A DNA stretch of 64,000 nt from Tetmemena sp. SeJ-2015 (taxonomy: Eukaryota > Ciliophora > Spirotrichea > Sporadotrichida > Oxytrichidae): contig JAJKFJ010021522.1 of the NCBI GenBank assembly GCA_027382625.1, forward strand, positions 105,678-169,677, read 5' to 3'. Both the position numbers and the translations under genes were made by a program. The notes beneath the pieces are model-generated. The model was not told the DNA's origin. It ran no database searches and worked only from the letters and a program-made list of their open reading frames with translations. Positions 33,610 to 46,819 of the stretch are shown piece after piece (position 1 is the first letter of the stretch; every line of letters begins with the position of its first letter).

Positions 33610-36067
33610 TCATTTCAATTCATTTTATTCTAATTAAAATTAATTTTCCTTTTCATGGTTAAGTAGCTCAAATAGGATTTCCAAAAAACCCTTTTTGGAA
33701 AGTTAAGGTACTATTTCTGGGTTCTTCGTGAGATTACAAACTAATTTTATCATGAAGCGAGTAAGCTCGTTGCCATGTTCTTTGTCAATGGGATTCTGCA
33801 AGCAATTCTTTATGGTTGAAATCTCAGGCTCCTGTACAAAGTGTTAATGTAGTGAGGGCTTTGAGGCCATATTGCAAAGTGTGATACAAGCTGACTGGAT
33901 TAAGTTTAGCTTAGTCTCTTTGGCAGAGTCAAGCAAATGTATCAAGGGCTTTATTTTCCCCCTTTCTACTTTTGATACTTAAGCTATGTCTCCCTAATAA
34001 AATATTATCCTTGCCAGCCTTCTAAGTCTGAGCCATGAAGTCTTTATGGGAACTTAGATTTGCAAGAGCAATCGCACTGTGCTTTATAGTATCCTCATCG
34101 AGTAGTCCATCCGACTCAATTGCCCCAAAAAATATTATAATGATTCTAAATCACCAAGTAAATAAGCAGTGATCTTGTTTTGCACTAGAGAGTTTCTGTG
34201 ATTGCTGTAAAAACTAAGGTTTGCAAAGTATCTGCAGCCCTAACGATGATGTTTGATGTTCTTTGTATCCTTTAGCATATCCATCATAAACTCAATGGCG
34301 TCTTGAGAGGCTACTGCTTCATTGCAGTGCAAGATCTCAGTTATATGAGCTAGAGAGGTTGCCGCATTTAAAGTAGTCTTTGAGTCTGTGGTTGCCTTTC
34401 CCAATGATATAATGGTGTCTATTATATCTGCTTCTGTGAATCCGTTGTTGTTTTCACTTTAGTTCTGCTACTTAGCCTAGGCATTGTTCAGCAGCTTCTA
34501 ATGGATGTCATAGTACTTCAAAATGTACTGAAAAGTCTTAGAAATCTCCCTGTAAATTAAATATCTTAAATCATGTCCAGCTCATTTGGCTATGGTGATT
34601 CATTTTATAGCATCATTTAATTTTGCTAAGCTTGCCCTCTTTGTCCTGACTCCACACCTCCAGCAGATCCTCTGCCAGATAGGAGGTTGGGATCCACAGA
34701 ATTAATTCTAATATAAATTGCCTCCCATAAAAGCACTTTAATTATTGTCAACATTATTTTTACTATCCAGCCATTTGAAAGCGTATATCAGCTTATGACT
34801 CAGTCTTAATTTTTCTCCCTGCAATATTTATTTAATAAGATAAAGCAAATGCTCTAAGTTTTGCTCGTCTTTAGCAAGCTGTCTGAAAATCTTGAGGGTC
34901 ATATAGGTGACTCTGGTGCTTATGCTTTTGACCTGAGACATAATGATCTCAATGAAATCTTCATGCTGAGCTAGTTCCTTCCTGTAAGTTTGAAACTTGC
35001 AGGCTGAGGAGATTATCTCAAGTATGTATTACTGACTGAGTGGATCAGACTCAAGGAACTTGTTTCTCACCAGCTTAAGTAAAGTTCCATCTTGCATGAG
35101 TGCATCGATTCCTCCAGAGGTCTTTGAGAAATTTCTGAGTGCCTTTGTGGCCTCATTCATAATGAGTGTGGAGTCTGTGTTGAGAATTTTCTCCTTCAAG
35201 ATTCGAATAGGGTTTTGAGAGTGCTTGAGAATCTCTATCATTCGCTCAATATAATACTTTTTATCTGCTTCTATCTCCTCTTGTGTGGCTATTTTGGCTT
35301 CTTTGAGGATCTCAATTATGCTCTCCTAGTAAGTAGGCTCTCCTTGCACAAAACTAAAGATAATTTATAGTAGTTGGTGAAGTAACTACTTTTCCCGTTG
35401 TCTCCACCGCCAGATTTGAAGTTTGAAGAGTTTTGCTGCCCGCCTTCTCCACCTGAGTCTCTAACCGCTTAAAGTCTGAGAGCCCCAAGAGTGTTGCTTC
35501 CACCTGCGGTACCACCAAGTCCTCCTCCAATCAATTCAAAAAATCTTAGGAGATAATGATCATTAATTTTAAAGGAATGGAGGATGAAAATTACTTGTTC
35601 AACTGAATAGCTGATTGAGAAGCCGCTATTATTTCCTCATTGATTCCCTCCTCTTATATGAGTGAGTTGAGAATCTTCAAACCAAATAATGAAACTTTGT
35701 TATTGTTGCCAGCATTGTTTCCTCCCTCTATAAATTATTTTGGTTAAATATAAGTAAGCCAATGTTATTAAAATAGTAGAATTTTTGACTTACTGTGGTA
35801 TTTTTTGTCTTGGTCTTATATCAATGATGCAATAATGGGCCAGAAGAACAATGTAATGACCCTTGAGTTTTTCTTTTCTGAAAGTTACATTATTTTCTTA
35901 TAAAAGTTAATCTTACAGTCCTTGCAGTAGTAGTACATCGCCTTAAGTAGTTCGTTTTTATATCTCAGTTGCTTCGGATCCTTGAAGATTTGAGCCTTTG
36001 CCTCCTCAAATGTCATTTTGGGAGGCACTTCTAAATCCAAATCACTTAGATTTCCACTATCTTCCAT
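33610..36067 (-). CDS. Armadillo-repeat-like protein
   Basis: The start is ATG 36065-36067 (MEDSGNLSDLDLEVPPKMTF) and the stop TGA 33610-33612. After an N-terminal region with a Gly-rich linker (LIGGGLGGTAGGSNTLGALR), the main part consists of helical repeats: NEATKALRNFSKTSGGIDAL, ELTRFMIKLVCNLTKNPEIV and GFLEILFELLNHEKEN near the end. Two clear introns lie at 35728-35793 and 35543-35592. A further frame change near 35370 (before VQGEPTYQES) and one near 34.7 kb remain unexplained. It converges with the giant armadillo gene, 65 bp separating the two stops. Likely a scaffold or adaptor; no specific family assigned. Confidence 0.7.
35543..35592 (-). other. Intron, 50 bp, in the armadillo gene
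   Basis: On the minus strand it runs GTAATTTT to CCTAAG. Removal joins AIQLNK to FFELIGGGLGGTAG in frame. Confidence 0.75.
35728..35793 (-). other. Intron, 66 bp, in the armadillo gene
   Basis: On the minus strand it runs GTAAGTCAAA to AATTTATAG. Removal joins DQDKKYH to RGGNNAGNNNKVSLFG in frame. It is a standard spliceosomal intron, distinct from the pointer-flanked IESs. Confidence 0.8.
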
Positions 36068-36269
36068 TCTAAATGAATTCTTTCTCTTCAAATTTAAATT
36101 ATTTTATAAATTATCCTCTCCAATTTATTTTAAATTATTCTCTTTCTTTTACAGTATCTATGTTTACTTCTTTATTGTGATAGCTTTTAAAATTTTTAAA
36201 TTAATTTATTCCACAACAATAATAATTAGATTTTTGATTGGTTTGCATTGAGTACCTTGTCTTCTAAAT

Positions 36270-37673
36270 CTCACATCTTTCTTTACATAAATAAAATATA
36301 GCTATCTTTCTTGAGCTTTGCTTCCTGAAATATTTGATTCTTTCAGCCTAATCAGTGCCCTCTATAAGTGGAGCTCCATCATGAACCCGTGAGTCTTCTC
36401 TCTGATCTAAATTTCTGGATTAGAGTCTGTAGAGACTTCTTGACTTCCTGAGTGAGGACTGGAATGCTTTCTCCCTTTCCTCTTCAGTTCTCAGTGGCTG
36501 CTCATCCAACTAGAATATACTGAATAGCTCCAATGGAAGTAGTTTTATGAAAAAGCCCACTATCAGAGACAAAGACCCAACCAAAATGCAAAAGATGTGC
36601 TGATTCAAACTCAAAGGACTACACTTCACTGCCTCACCTCCAAATTGCACTAGAACTATTTGCACAATCACTGTCACAATCATTACAAAAAGGAATTAAG
36701 GATTGTTAAAGAACCCTGAAAACACATTGAATTCATGAGATAGGATCTTCCTACAGTTCACCTCGTTAAACACCTGCATGAAAATGAAAGTGTTGAAGAT
36801 TATTGTGTTAAAAGAAAAGATATATCCATGATTTAAAGTTTTGCAGTCCGTTTTCATAAGTCCAGGATTCGTCGGGTCTCTTGGATTAAGTTCCTAATAC
36901 ATATTCTCCTGAAAATAGAAATAGTGAGAGCACAGTTAAATTGGAAAATATATAAATAGATTAAAACATGAAAAATATTCTGAGTGATCTAGAAGCATGA
37001 TTGTCCAATAACATTTCTCCACATTACAGGAGTCACAATACTGTCATTTTTAGGATAGGGCTTGCCTTTAAGTATATCTTCTTTTGGTGGCTCAGTAGCA
37101 AGTGCCAAAGCTGCAAAAGTATCCATAATCAAATTGACCCACAGCATTTGAATAGAGTTCATTACATAGGATAATAGTACGGTTTCTTATCTAGTACTTT
37201 CATAAGTGCTGGGATTTGAAATTGATTATTAATTCCATTCCTAAAATTTTACTTTACTTTAATTTGAATAGAGTTCATTGGAGAGTCACCAAGAAATATT
37301 CCACCTATCAAGGCTAAGAACATTGCTACTACATTTGCAGTCAGCTAAAACTGTAAGAATTTTCTTATACTATCGTATACTAAAACTAGAAAAAGTATTT
37401 TTTTAATACATTTCTGCCCCATTTGATAGAAGTCACAAGTGATCCAAAGTTATCATCAAGCAGAATGATGTCAGCTGCCTCTTTTGCAACTTCAGTTCCT
37501 GCTACTCCCATTGCGAATCCCACATCAGCTTTCTTCAAAGCAGCTGCATCATTGGTCCCATCACCAGTAACTGCAACTACGTTTCCAAGCTATTTTAAAC
37601 CAAGGGTTAGCATGTACTTATCTAGAGGAGTTGACCTTGCCAGAACTTTTAGATCAGAGACTATTTCTCTAAA
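36270..37673 (-). CDS. Ca2+-transporting P-type ATPase, C-terminal half
   Basis: This begins at the pointer 37662-37673 with [20 protein letters not shown] and continues into [20 protein letters not shown] (P-domain hinge with the Mg2+-binding TGDGTND, about 37552-37580), [40 protein letters not shown] (M5) and [20 protein letters not shown] (M6 with the calcium-ligand Asn and Asp). Membrane segments and a basic tail follow ([14 protein letters not shown]). This is the plasma-membrane/vacuolar calcium-pump pattern. The first half lies at 46820-49390; three other genes sit between. The exact stop, about 36.25 kb, is not fixed. Two IESs lie inside. Confidence 0.85.
37164..37279. other. 116-bp IES in ATPase with an 18-bp pointer
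   Basis: An 18-bp direct repeat (ATTTGAATAGAGTTCATT) lies at 37146-37163 and 37262-37279. Removing 116 bp restores [15 protein letters not shown] exactly. Confidence 0.9.
37381..37409. other. 29-bp micro-IES in ATPase, pointer ATAC
   Basis: ATAC occurs at 37377-37380 and 37406-37409. Removal gives [18 protein letters not shown], the expected M5 approach. Confidence 0.85.
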
Positions 37674-37895
37674 ATGTTCTAAAGTGATGAATTTAATGAT
37701 CAGGTAAAGTTTAGAATTAAAATACGAATAATAGTAAACGAAAATCTTCATAAGTGAAATATAATTTGCCATCAAAGTAAAGTTTGCTTCATTTGAATTG
37801 TTCTTCATAAGGGTTAGTAGTTGCATAGGATTCAGCTTAAACTTTTCTTGATTACTTGTTAGCTGATTGATTTAAACTTGCTCTTGATTTTTGGC

Positions 37896-40800
37896 TCACA
37901 ATAGATTGACATTGTGATATTTTCTTTAAAAATTTAAATACAGTACTTGAGGGAATGCAATTTGCGTGGTGAATTGATTTGGAAACTGATATTCCTGTAA
38001 GTTTTGAGCCAGACTTATTTAATGAAGGAGGTAGATTTATTGGAGGGGAGTCTCTTTTAATGCCATTTTTAGGAAAGGAGTAAGGGCTTTAAACTTCTTT
38101 TTACCTTTAGCTTTTGTCAATCTATTAAGTTTAGATTTCTGTGTTATTGACATTTCTTAGAAATTCTGCGTTATTCCAGTGATTGGTATTGAGTCCAGTT
38201 TGATATTACTAAGTTGTGTGTGAACATTTATCTTTCCAGTCGATGATGGGCACTCTTCAAGCTTTCTAACTTAGTTATTTGAATGACATTAATCCTCTGC
38301 TCTGAGGCCTTGAATTCTCTGATTGTTAAATGCATGAGCTTTATTAGAGATAGACGAAAAGGTACCTGCTCATCTCTTCTTTAAAACTTTTAGAATGGAG
38401 ATCCTTGAGGAAGATAATTTTCATCTTACCTGAAAACTAATAAATTTTGAGAAAGGGCTCAGAGAGTTCAGCTTTTAAGCATAGTGATAATTGTTGTTAT
38501 AGCAAGAAAAAATAATTATATTTTTAAAGCAAGGATTAGGACCTCTATACATGTTGTGACCATCATTTTCAGCATCATACTGATGCAAATGGGAAATGCT
38601 TTTACTGTGCGATTAGTGAGATCCTCATATAATAATATTATAAATAACTTCCTCCAACTGCAGAATGCTGCTAACCATCAAGCAAATTCCTTTTCATGAG
38701 TAGTTCTTCAGCAACAGAAAAGAACGACACAAAGTGGAGAGAATTATTGTCGTTCAGTGATCTTTCCCCGTCTAACTGAATCGTAGAATGGTTGTGACAC
38801 TATGCACTGCCTGTCATTCCGAAGCCTTAAATCCTTTACATCCCATACCCATGCCAAGTCCTCCCCCACTACAAAGCTCTGAAATGTTGCTTGGGATAGT
38901 TTTTGTCACTGAAGATCTTCTATTTTCAATTATATCGTAGTTTTCATCTCTCATGTTGTTCATACCCAAGTCTTGATCTTCATATGTCATTTGCACAACC
39001 ACTTCATCATCATTTACATATACTCTTTGCTACTTTCTCTAAGCACTCTTACTTTCTTATATCTAGTCGCACCATGCATTCTTCATGTCATCCAGGTTTT
39101 ATCTAACTTCGAAAAAGTCATTCAGTGCTTAGAAGAAAGGATAATCTTTTTCTTTCCTGCTTTTGTCTGAGTTTTTATCAGAAAATCTCAGATCAAAGTT
39201 TAGTATCTTCTCCAGAACTGTTTAAACGAATCCATCTATAACTTTGGCTAGACTTTGATAATTTTCCTCTTATTGAAGCTTTTCAAGTTCTAGAATTTTC
39301 TTCGCAATATAGCATTGCTCTTTCTCATTGTTGTTCTTATCTCTTTAAATTTACTACATAAGCTTCTTGGTTTCTTGGAGACTTCTATTTATATACCAAG
39401 CAATAAGTAATAGCAGAAGAAATTTATACCATAAGTTTCCATTGCACATCACGCAAAACTTTACTTAGACTACTGGGGCATCTTATCTGCTCTCATCTTT
39501 CTAACTTTGTAAACTCACGTGATGTCCTTAGAGCGCATGTCCAAGTTACTAGCGAGCTAGAGTCTAGCAGCCCATGATGTTCACAAGCTCATCTGAGTTT
39601 TTAAATTCACCTTCTTAATTAGAAAGGCAATTTACGCTTGAAGCACAGTCATTTAGACTTCTATAAGATTGTTTGATACCAACAACTTTCGCCATAAATT
39701 CTTCATCCTTGCTAGATCCATTAAGATAAAGTATATTAAATTCATTGCGTATTCATTATTAGCCTCATACTAGTTATTATCCTCAATCTAACGCTGTACC
39801 TTTTGTTCAGTGTTTTCATCCGAGAATCGCATTTAATTTTGCTTGTTACAAAGCTTATAATGAGTGGCAAATATCACTGGAGTGTATAACTTTTGGCAGC
39901 TGTTGCATTATAGCCTCATACTATGCTTTATCAAATCCTCATACTTTCTCTTCTTTTCTATTTTTTTGTGCAGGACCTAAGTCCTTTTCTCTGAAGACTC
40001 TACGACTTAAGTAAGTGTAGTATTATTTTTAACCAATTCAGATAGCTCATCTCCAATAGTGCGACTTATAAGCTTGCTTTATTTATCCAAAGCTTTCATG
40101 ATATCTGAATAAGCTCTATTATCTCCCTGAGTATTTATCTTTTGGTCAATTATCTCTTTTTAAAGCATAAGATTGGAATTTTAGAGTTCTTGGTTTTAGT
40201 CTTGAGAGAAAGAAGTATTTATGGATCTATTTTGAGTCTGCTTTTGCTTTTTTGACTAGGGCTCTTTGTTGATAGGAGCATATATCAATAGTACCACTTG
40301 CGTTTAATACCTAGATATATTCATCAGCATCTAGCTTTTAAGTCTGTACGTATTAGTCTCTAAAGTCTTTGGCTTGATACTTTTTCAATTGAGAAAGAGC
40401 GATATGCAATTTTTCATCAAGCTACTTTGCCTTCTGCTCAACTAGCTTGAAGACTCTTAACTGCTCGGCTCTTTCTTTCTCATTCTTCTCCTTATCAAAT
40501 CTATGCTCTTCAACTATCTCTCTCTTTTCACTTTTGAGTTTCTCTATAATCTATTCATTAAGCTTTGCCCTCTCCTCTACGAGTCTCTATTATAGCTTGA
40601 ACTACTGTTTCTCGTTTTCATGAATGTGTTCAATTGCTCTGAATAGGTTTTTGTGTTGAAGAAGGAACTTGCGATACAACTCCTCCACTCTCTCTGCATC
40701 ATTCACAAACTTAACTTGAACAACGGTAAGCATGTGATCTAGCTCTTGGCTAAGTTAGTCTAGAGTAGACATCTCATCAGTATTTCTTCTCAACTTGCTC

Positions 40801-42642
40801 TCTACACTTTCTTGGAAAGCCTATTTTAGCGACAATAAGATCTAGTCATCTATCTTTAAGCACAGATCCTTAGTAATTTGCTTTGACTGTTTCTTAAGCT
40901 CAACTTTAAGTTTTCTTTCAAAATGCTCGTACTATTTTGGCTCACCCATAAATTTTCCGCGTAAAAACACTAATCAAATAGAGCACATAATTTAAGAAGT
41001 ACCAAGTAAAATTTTTATAAATTAGGTCTTTTATATTAATTTCTTCGAAGCAGTTGTTACCTTTTGCCTAACTTGCTTACTTCAAAGTGATTTAGAGTTT
41101 CCTTGAAGGCTCTTTCTTGTTCAAAGCCGCATACATTTGCCCAAGCGCTTTCAATGTTTGGAACTTGCCCCTAGTTAAGTGCTTGAATATAACTCATTGC
41201 CAGCTCAACTCAAATAAGTAAGTAATTATCAACAATCATCGGCCCATTAAGTTGATGACCGTTCATTACCTTGATCTTAACCTTAGTCATTACCTTCTAT
41301 TTGAGTCTGCCAAGTTAATCGATGAAATCCTTCCTTAGATTTGAATCTCTGAGCTTTGCTAAATCTTGAAGGTCTCTTTCCTTCTCAGTAGGTCTGATAA
41401 GAGTGCAGCAATCTCTTTCGTGGAAGAAGTGCTTTAACAGTCTTCTGATTCTGTTCTTCTATTCAACTGCCTCAGAGCAGCCTTTCTACTCCTTAAGTGC
41501 ATTTTCTAAATACTACTTGCTTGAGATTCTATTTCCATCAGAGTCAACTAGCTTAAGAGTGAAGTCTCTCAGAACCCACAGGAAAGTAGGAAATATGGAA
41601 GCGAGTTCATCTATATCTTCGGGCGTCTCCTGACGGTTACGAAGCTGAATCTTCTTAGAGAGGTTAATCACTAGCGATAAATTGTTCAAAGCATTCTCGT
41701 CAATTGTCCCTACGCTGTTGTAGATAAATATACTCGCACATAAGATTATGAGAGAGGAAAGAAGGAGAGCAAGGAGGAAAATTTTAGCATCATGGTTTTC
41801 ATCTTCATCAAACGCTCCAAGACCCTCGGTGTCTATTACTATCATTGGACAGTCATTCTAGTCAGAGTAAATAACTTTCTTCCAGATCCAAAGACCTTTC
41901 GTGCAAGGGTTTATTGTTGGGGAGACTTAGAACCCATTAGTTTAAAGAAAAAAAGTATTAAACTGTTTACTTTTAAGAGGTATGATTGATAGGAGAGCTT
42001 GAGAGTGGACTTTTACTTTCACTGACTAATGGTGAAGTCATTGTGTTGCTAAAAGTTTGATATAAGTTTTCACTCCCTCCTGCTGTTCCAATATCTGCTT
42101 GAGGTTATTTGTTTCTACTTGTACCAGTAAAATTAAAAGTCACTTCTATTTTAAATAAGACTCAGGATATTTTTATTGACGCTTGATTGAAAGTTTGAGT
42201 ACTGTTGAGATTTTAAAAGTAAGTTTCGACAAAAAGCTTGTTCAGTAGGTAAGATTTTCCCGTTCTGTATTTGCCACACACTGCAACTACTCCAAGTTTG
42301 ATATCTTTAAGACTTGCAAGGAACTCTGCTGCTTCAGGGTTTAACTCAAACTTCCCTAATTATTAAAGTTAGCATGCTATTTTAAAATGGAAATGTTACT
42401 GAGATGTAGTAATGGATGCATTGCATATACAAATTTTTAGTCAAATTCTGAGACCATGTCTTACCTTCAGATTAAATGAACTTGATGAAGGGAATGGCTT
42501 GAGAGTCATCTCTGTTTAATTGGATTGGCTCCGAGAAGCGTGGTTTGAAATCACTGAAAGATATGGGAGTATTTCCGCCAACAGAATCATCAATGATTAC
42601 AGTTGGGTTATATAGCTGTTAAATGTTGTCCGAACTTGACAT
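37896..42642 (-). CDS. Guanylate-binding protein-like large GTPase
   Basis: The start is ATG 42640-42642 (MSSSDNIQQLYNPTVIIDDS). The G-domain carries G1 LGVVAVCGKYRTGKSYLLNK (about 42249-42300), G2 with TKGLWIWKKVIYSDQNDC, G3 MIVIDTEGLGAFDEDENHDA, and then IFIYNSVGTIDENALNNLSL. These are the diagnostic GBP/GB1 features. A long C-terminal region follows, helical and coiled-coil with many Lys/Glu/Gln (about 41.3-39.2 kb), then a Ser/Asn-rich tail (SISHLHQYDAENDGHNMYRG; KAKGKKKFKALTPFLKMAL) and TGA 37896-37898. GBPs hydrolyse GTP and act on membranes or in defence. The frame jumps near 41.74, 41.9-42.1 and 38.4 kb fit introns or IESs. It lies whole within the ATPase insert. Confidence 0.8.
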
Positions 42643-42831
42643 TAACATTTGCAAATATCACTCAAATGAAATTATAGGTGTGCAATTATTTACATAATCA
42701 ACCTGGCAATATTAAAATTAAGTGAGATAAATAAAATTAATTAGACTGTCTGCAAAACTTAACTTAATACTACTACGCAAACTTCACTACTTTAATAACT
42801 TATCTCATTTAATTAGTAATCATCTTCTTAA

Positions 42832-44096
42832 TCAGTAGCCTCTAGCTTAACGTTGGGCCAACTCCTTTCTGTAAGAAATATTTCTTAAGGTCTTGAAGAT
42901 TATGTATTGAAGTATAGCAGCAGGGACACATCTGACCAAATTTACACTGAAACCTGCATAGAAACCTTTTATTGCTCCCTCGTCTTTCAAGATCTTTAAC
43001 ATCAAATTTATAACTGTAAATATTCTTATGGCCCTTGGCGCCATTCAATTACATTCTTCTTTTTACTGTCTCGAAAGGATAACAAAGAGTCTACGCTACT
43101 AGTAGTCCAAGAGTTGAAGGTCCAAATCTTATCCCCAATTTGTAGAGGAAAGGCACTCCATCGCGTCTGTTGAATAAATTAAATTTTATAACTCTTCTAT
43201 ACTTAATGAATTTGGTATTCTAGGAGTATTGAATCTCTCAACTATTTCAAAGGTACCCATAAGCAATACTGTATAAGGAACTAGCCCATTAAGCGCTCTA
43301 GTATCCTCTGAATACGTTAGAGATTTTGGCTTATTAACCAAGGCCTCTTTCAGTTTGGGCTTGCTGAAGGCAGTCCCTCACAGAATCATAAAGTTTAGAT
43401 TTGTTAGCAGTACCTTATTCTACTCTCTCTACATAGACTGATGCCTTCTTGCTCAAGTCTGCTGACATTCTTCCATGAGCGAAATCTAAGGGATAGGTCA
43501 CAGTAGTGCTCACCAAAGAAGTTAACGTGGCTGCTAGAATTGAATTACTAAAGCTGAAATCTTCATTATTTCTAGACTTAAGATGCTGGAATACAGTCTC
43601 GTACAGAGCGAATTTTATCGAATACTGAAAAACTTAAACCTCAAGTCAAATCAAATAGCTAACATTAATTATTAGAGTGTTTGCTTGTAAATATATGCAT
43701 TCATGCCTCTGTAGTAGGCAAGTAGTCCTTAATCTCTACCAATTCCTAAGGGTAATTTGTTAAAAATGTAAAATAATTACTTTGTAAGAGGTCGAGAGCG
43801 TTCTTAGGTCTATCATTAGGATTAACAAAGTTTGCTAAGGGCTTTACTTAGAGAATGATTCTCATCCTTTCAAGTGGTCCAAGGATTAGGGCCTTGCTAA
43901 GGATGATCGCAGTCAGCTCTTGCTAATAGGTCTTAAAGATAGATGCATCGTTTTTATGTTTTATTTGGTAGTTGATATTCTTTGTTCTTAAATCTTAGAT
44001 GCGTTGTTTTAATGATGCTTGCCCTAAAGTATAAAAATTATAGAATATCTAAGTATCATTTGCATTGGAGTGCTGGAGGGAATGACTTGATGACAT
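42832..44096 (-). CDS. Mitochondrial carrier family transporter
   Basis: The start is ATG 44094-44096 (MSSSHSLQHSNANDTQIFYN) and the stop TGA 42832-42834. All three carrier signatures are visible: PLERMRI (about 43865-43885), YPLDFAHGRMS (about 43470-43500) and YPFETVKRRM (about 43045-43075), each following a hydrophobic helix. The end reads IKGFYAGFSVNLVRCVPAAI, the even-helix FxG-x-R pattern. These six-helix inner-membrane proteins exchange nucleotides or metabolites. The third repeat ends RRM rather than the RRRMMM of ADP/ATP carriers, so the substrate is not assigned. An intron of about 35 bp lies near 43760. It sits between the GTPase and the kinesin, whole, within the ATPase insert. Confidence 0.8.
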
Positions 44097-44175
44097 TATA
44101 GATTATAATATATAAATTACCGTCAATTATTAATTCTTGTTTCAATTTTAATAAAAGCTTAAATATCACACCCTC

Positions 44176-46721
44176 TCATTTGAGGCCTGGTCTTTGTTTT
44201 TCCAGTTTCTTTGCCTTGTGAAGAGAATCGACCTTCTTCTTAGCTCTTATGAAAGCCATAGCGTCGTCGTCCATATCTTCACCCACAAGAGAGTCTCCCT
44301 TGAATCCTTGAAGACCTGAGGTACCCTTTGCTGACGCTCTGAGAGTGCTAGTAGCCCCTGCTTCTCCTTCATCACCATAGTTAAATTCTCCTCCATCAGC
44401 ACCTGCCTCAAATTCTTACAAGTACCAGGTCTCGAAGTTATGGATGAGATTTTGCTTGGTAGAATCGATATTAGACTAGGCGTCTGCTGCCTCTACCTTC
44501 AAGTTCTTCAACCTGTCAAAGTTCTCTCTGTAGCTACGCTTCAAATCCTTCATCTCCTTCAGCAGCATCAGCTCCTCCTCATCGATGATCTCCTCAATCT
44601 GTCCTCCATTTAAGTAATTTAAGTTTACTTCTTCACTAATAAAATAAACCATTTGCACCACCTGCCATCATATCATCGTCGTAGTCTCCTCCTTGGAAAT
44701 CGTTTCCATTCCTCATTTAAGCTTTCTTTTCCTCTGCCTTGGCGTCAAGTCTAACTTTGACTGTATCCATTTCCTTCTTGGTAGCATTGATAAGTTGAGT
44801 AACATTCTTAATGTGCTGTTTCTTGTCTCTTAATTCGTTTCTGTACTCGACTATTGCACCTTCGAGGACTTAGCCATCACTATTTTGCTTATACTCCAAG
44901 AAAGCTTGCTGTTTGGGCATAGATGGCCTCTTTTTGTGGGATAACTCTGACTGAGCATGATCATATAAAAAAGGAATATAAGATCCCTGCTAGCATTGAG
45001 TCGTCTCCAGGCTGATTTGAATCTCTAGCAGAAGCCTTCTGCTCCTCTTATTAGGACTGCTTCAATTTCATCATGGCTTGTGGGTCAGATTCAATCTGTC
45101 TGTTCATAGCTTCCACATGCTATTTGAGCTTTCTATAGTTGTTCCTAATCTAATTGTAGATCTCCCTCACCTTTCTAAGTGAGTCATATCTGTTATCTCA
45201 TCTATCTAGCCCGATAAGTATGCCTATGCTATTGTCTGAATCTCCTTGATCTAGTCTGGAGAGTAGGCATCGTAAGTAATTCTACCTCTGTTCTTAAGAG
45301 TAAACTTTTGAATTAAATCATAGATGTACTTCAAATTGTAAAATATTTATCATGCATGGCTAATTCTTGTTTGAGATCTCTGACTTCCTTCTCATAGCGC
45401 TTGATAAGGAGGTGAGGATCAAGCTACACATTTACTATAGCCTCATTACTCACTCTCATCATCCTAGTTGCAAACTTTAGAGTTCCCACAGTCTCCTCTA
45501 AGTGAGTAGGCTCGGGCCAAATATTTGCAACCATAAGAGTTTTACAATTTCCACCCAGAGAGTCTCTCAAAATGTTAGTAAGCTTGGATTATCTGTAGGG
45601 CACGTGATCCCTGCGATTATCGCAAAGTGCAATTACCACCTGCTCTAGGAAACTCAAACTCTTGTTGATAAAAGTTGCCTCCTTAAGAGTGATGCCGCTA
45701 CTTCCTGTCTTTTTGGTTCTCTCACTACCAGCTAAGTCAACCAAGTGGAGCTTGGAGAACAACACTTTAAAAAGGGTAGGAATTGTAATTATAGTAACTT
45801 TATCGCTGGACTCAACTCTAGAGCGACTTTCGATGTAAATGGTGAAGACGCAGTGGGATCTTGAAGATGCCTTGTTAAGTTGATGCTCTGAAACTGTTCT
45901 ATTTAAGTCTCCTTCGAAGAGCTAGTTCAGGGCATCTTCCTCAGAGTTGCAAACTATCATAGACAGATTCTTAATGGCTACTCCACCTCTAGAGTCGTCT
46001 TGAATCTGTAAATGACTAGCCTGTTGCTCGTGAGTAGGAATTGGTGATAGCAAATCGAACATCTATTTTCATCATAAACTATAAGATAGGTCTTACCATT
46101 TCGTTGTAGATTTCAACGTAGGAAACTCTAATCGTGATAGCTTGATCAAACTTATTTCCAATTTCATTAAAGATTTGGCTGATAGATCTGGGGATTATAC
46201 CTCTGTACTTGAAATTAGTGCTGCTGCCAGTCATTGTGAAAGTCTTGCCTGCACCAGTCTGACCATAACATAGGATGGTTCCATTATAGCCTTAAACCAC
46301 AGATGATACAGTTTCAAATGCAGCAGCCTCATACACTTCGTCTTAACTATATTCAAAAGATTTTTAAAAAATACAGCGAGGAATAAAGTCTTACGTTGAG
46401 TTTTGCAAGAGCTTGTCGAACTTAAACTTCCAAGAGTCTAGCTGATTATTGACAGCACCTCCATCTTCCTTCTTATCGATGTTCAAATTTATTGTCTATA
46501 TATTTAGGTAAGCACATAGCTGTAATCTCCAAGCGTTATTTTCTTTTTAAATCTTTTCTAATGTTCTTTGGTTTTGGAACAGAAGTAAGAAATGTATGTT
46601 TAACAATATCTGTAAGCTTATCTTAACTTACTCCAGTGGCTGGGTCTATTTTGATGTTCTTTGAAGCAAAGTTGGCTGTAGGTCTTGCTCTTACAACTAC
46701 CTTAACTGCTTGCTTGGCCAT
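44176..46721 (-). CDS. KIF9: Kinesin-9 family motor
   Basis: The start is ATG 46719-46721 ([20 protein letters not shown]) and the stop TGA 44176-44178. The motor domain shows [21 protein letters not shown]-loop [14 protein letters not shown] (about 46236-46270), [20 protein letters not shown], switch [15 protein letters not shown], switch [19 protein letters not shown] (about 45715-45760) and [17 protein letters not shown]. The VNNQ...W.FK.D start and the ASRSHC-like switch fit kinesin-9, a motor of ciliary axonemes. A neck and coiled-coil region follows, ending [11 protein letters not shown]. Breaks near 46.5, 46.37, 46.07 and 45.34 kb are introns or IESs. It starts 98 bp from the ATPase pointer. 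Confidence 0.85.
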
Positions 46722-46819
46722 TTAAGAAGATTTTCTCTCAATCAAATAATTATATTCCCTTAATTTATTTTAATTTCATACTCCTTCATACTCTCTTGGG
46801 AGATATTTTGATATCTTCG

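Noticed and set aside
37674..46819. ATPase halves as two separate truncated genes
   Set aside because: Both end at the same 12-mer in the same frame, and together give one complete pump without overlap or gap.
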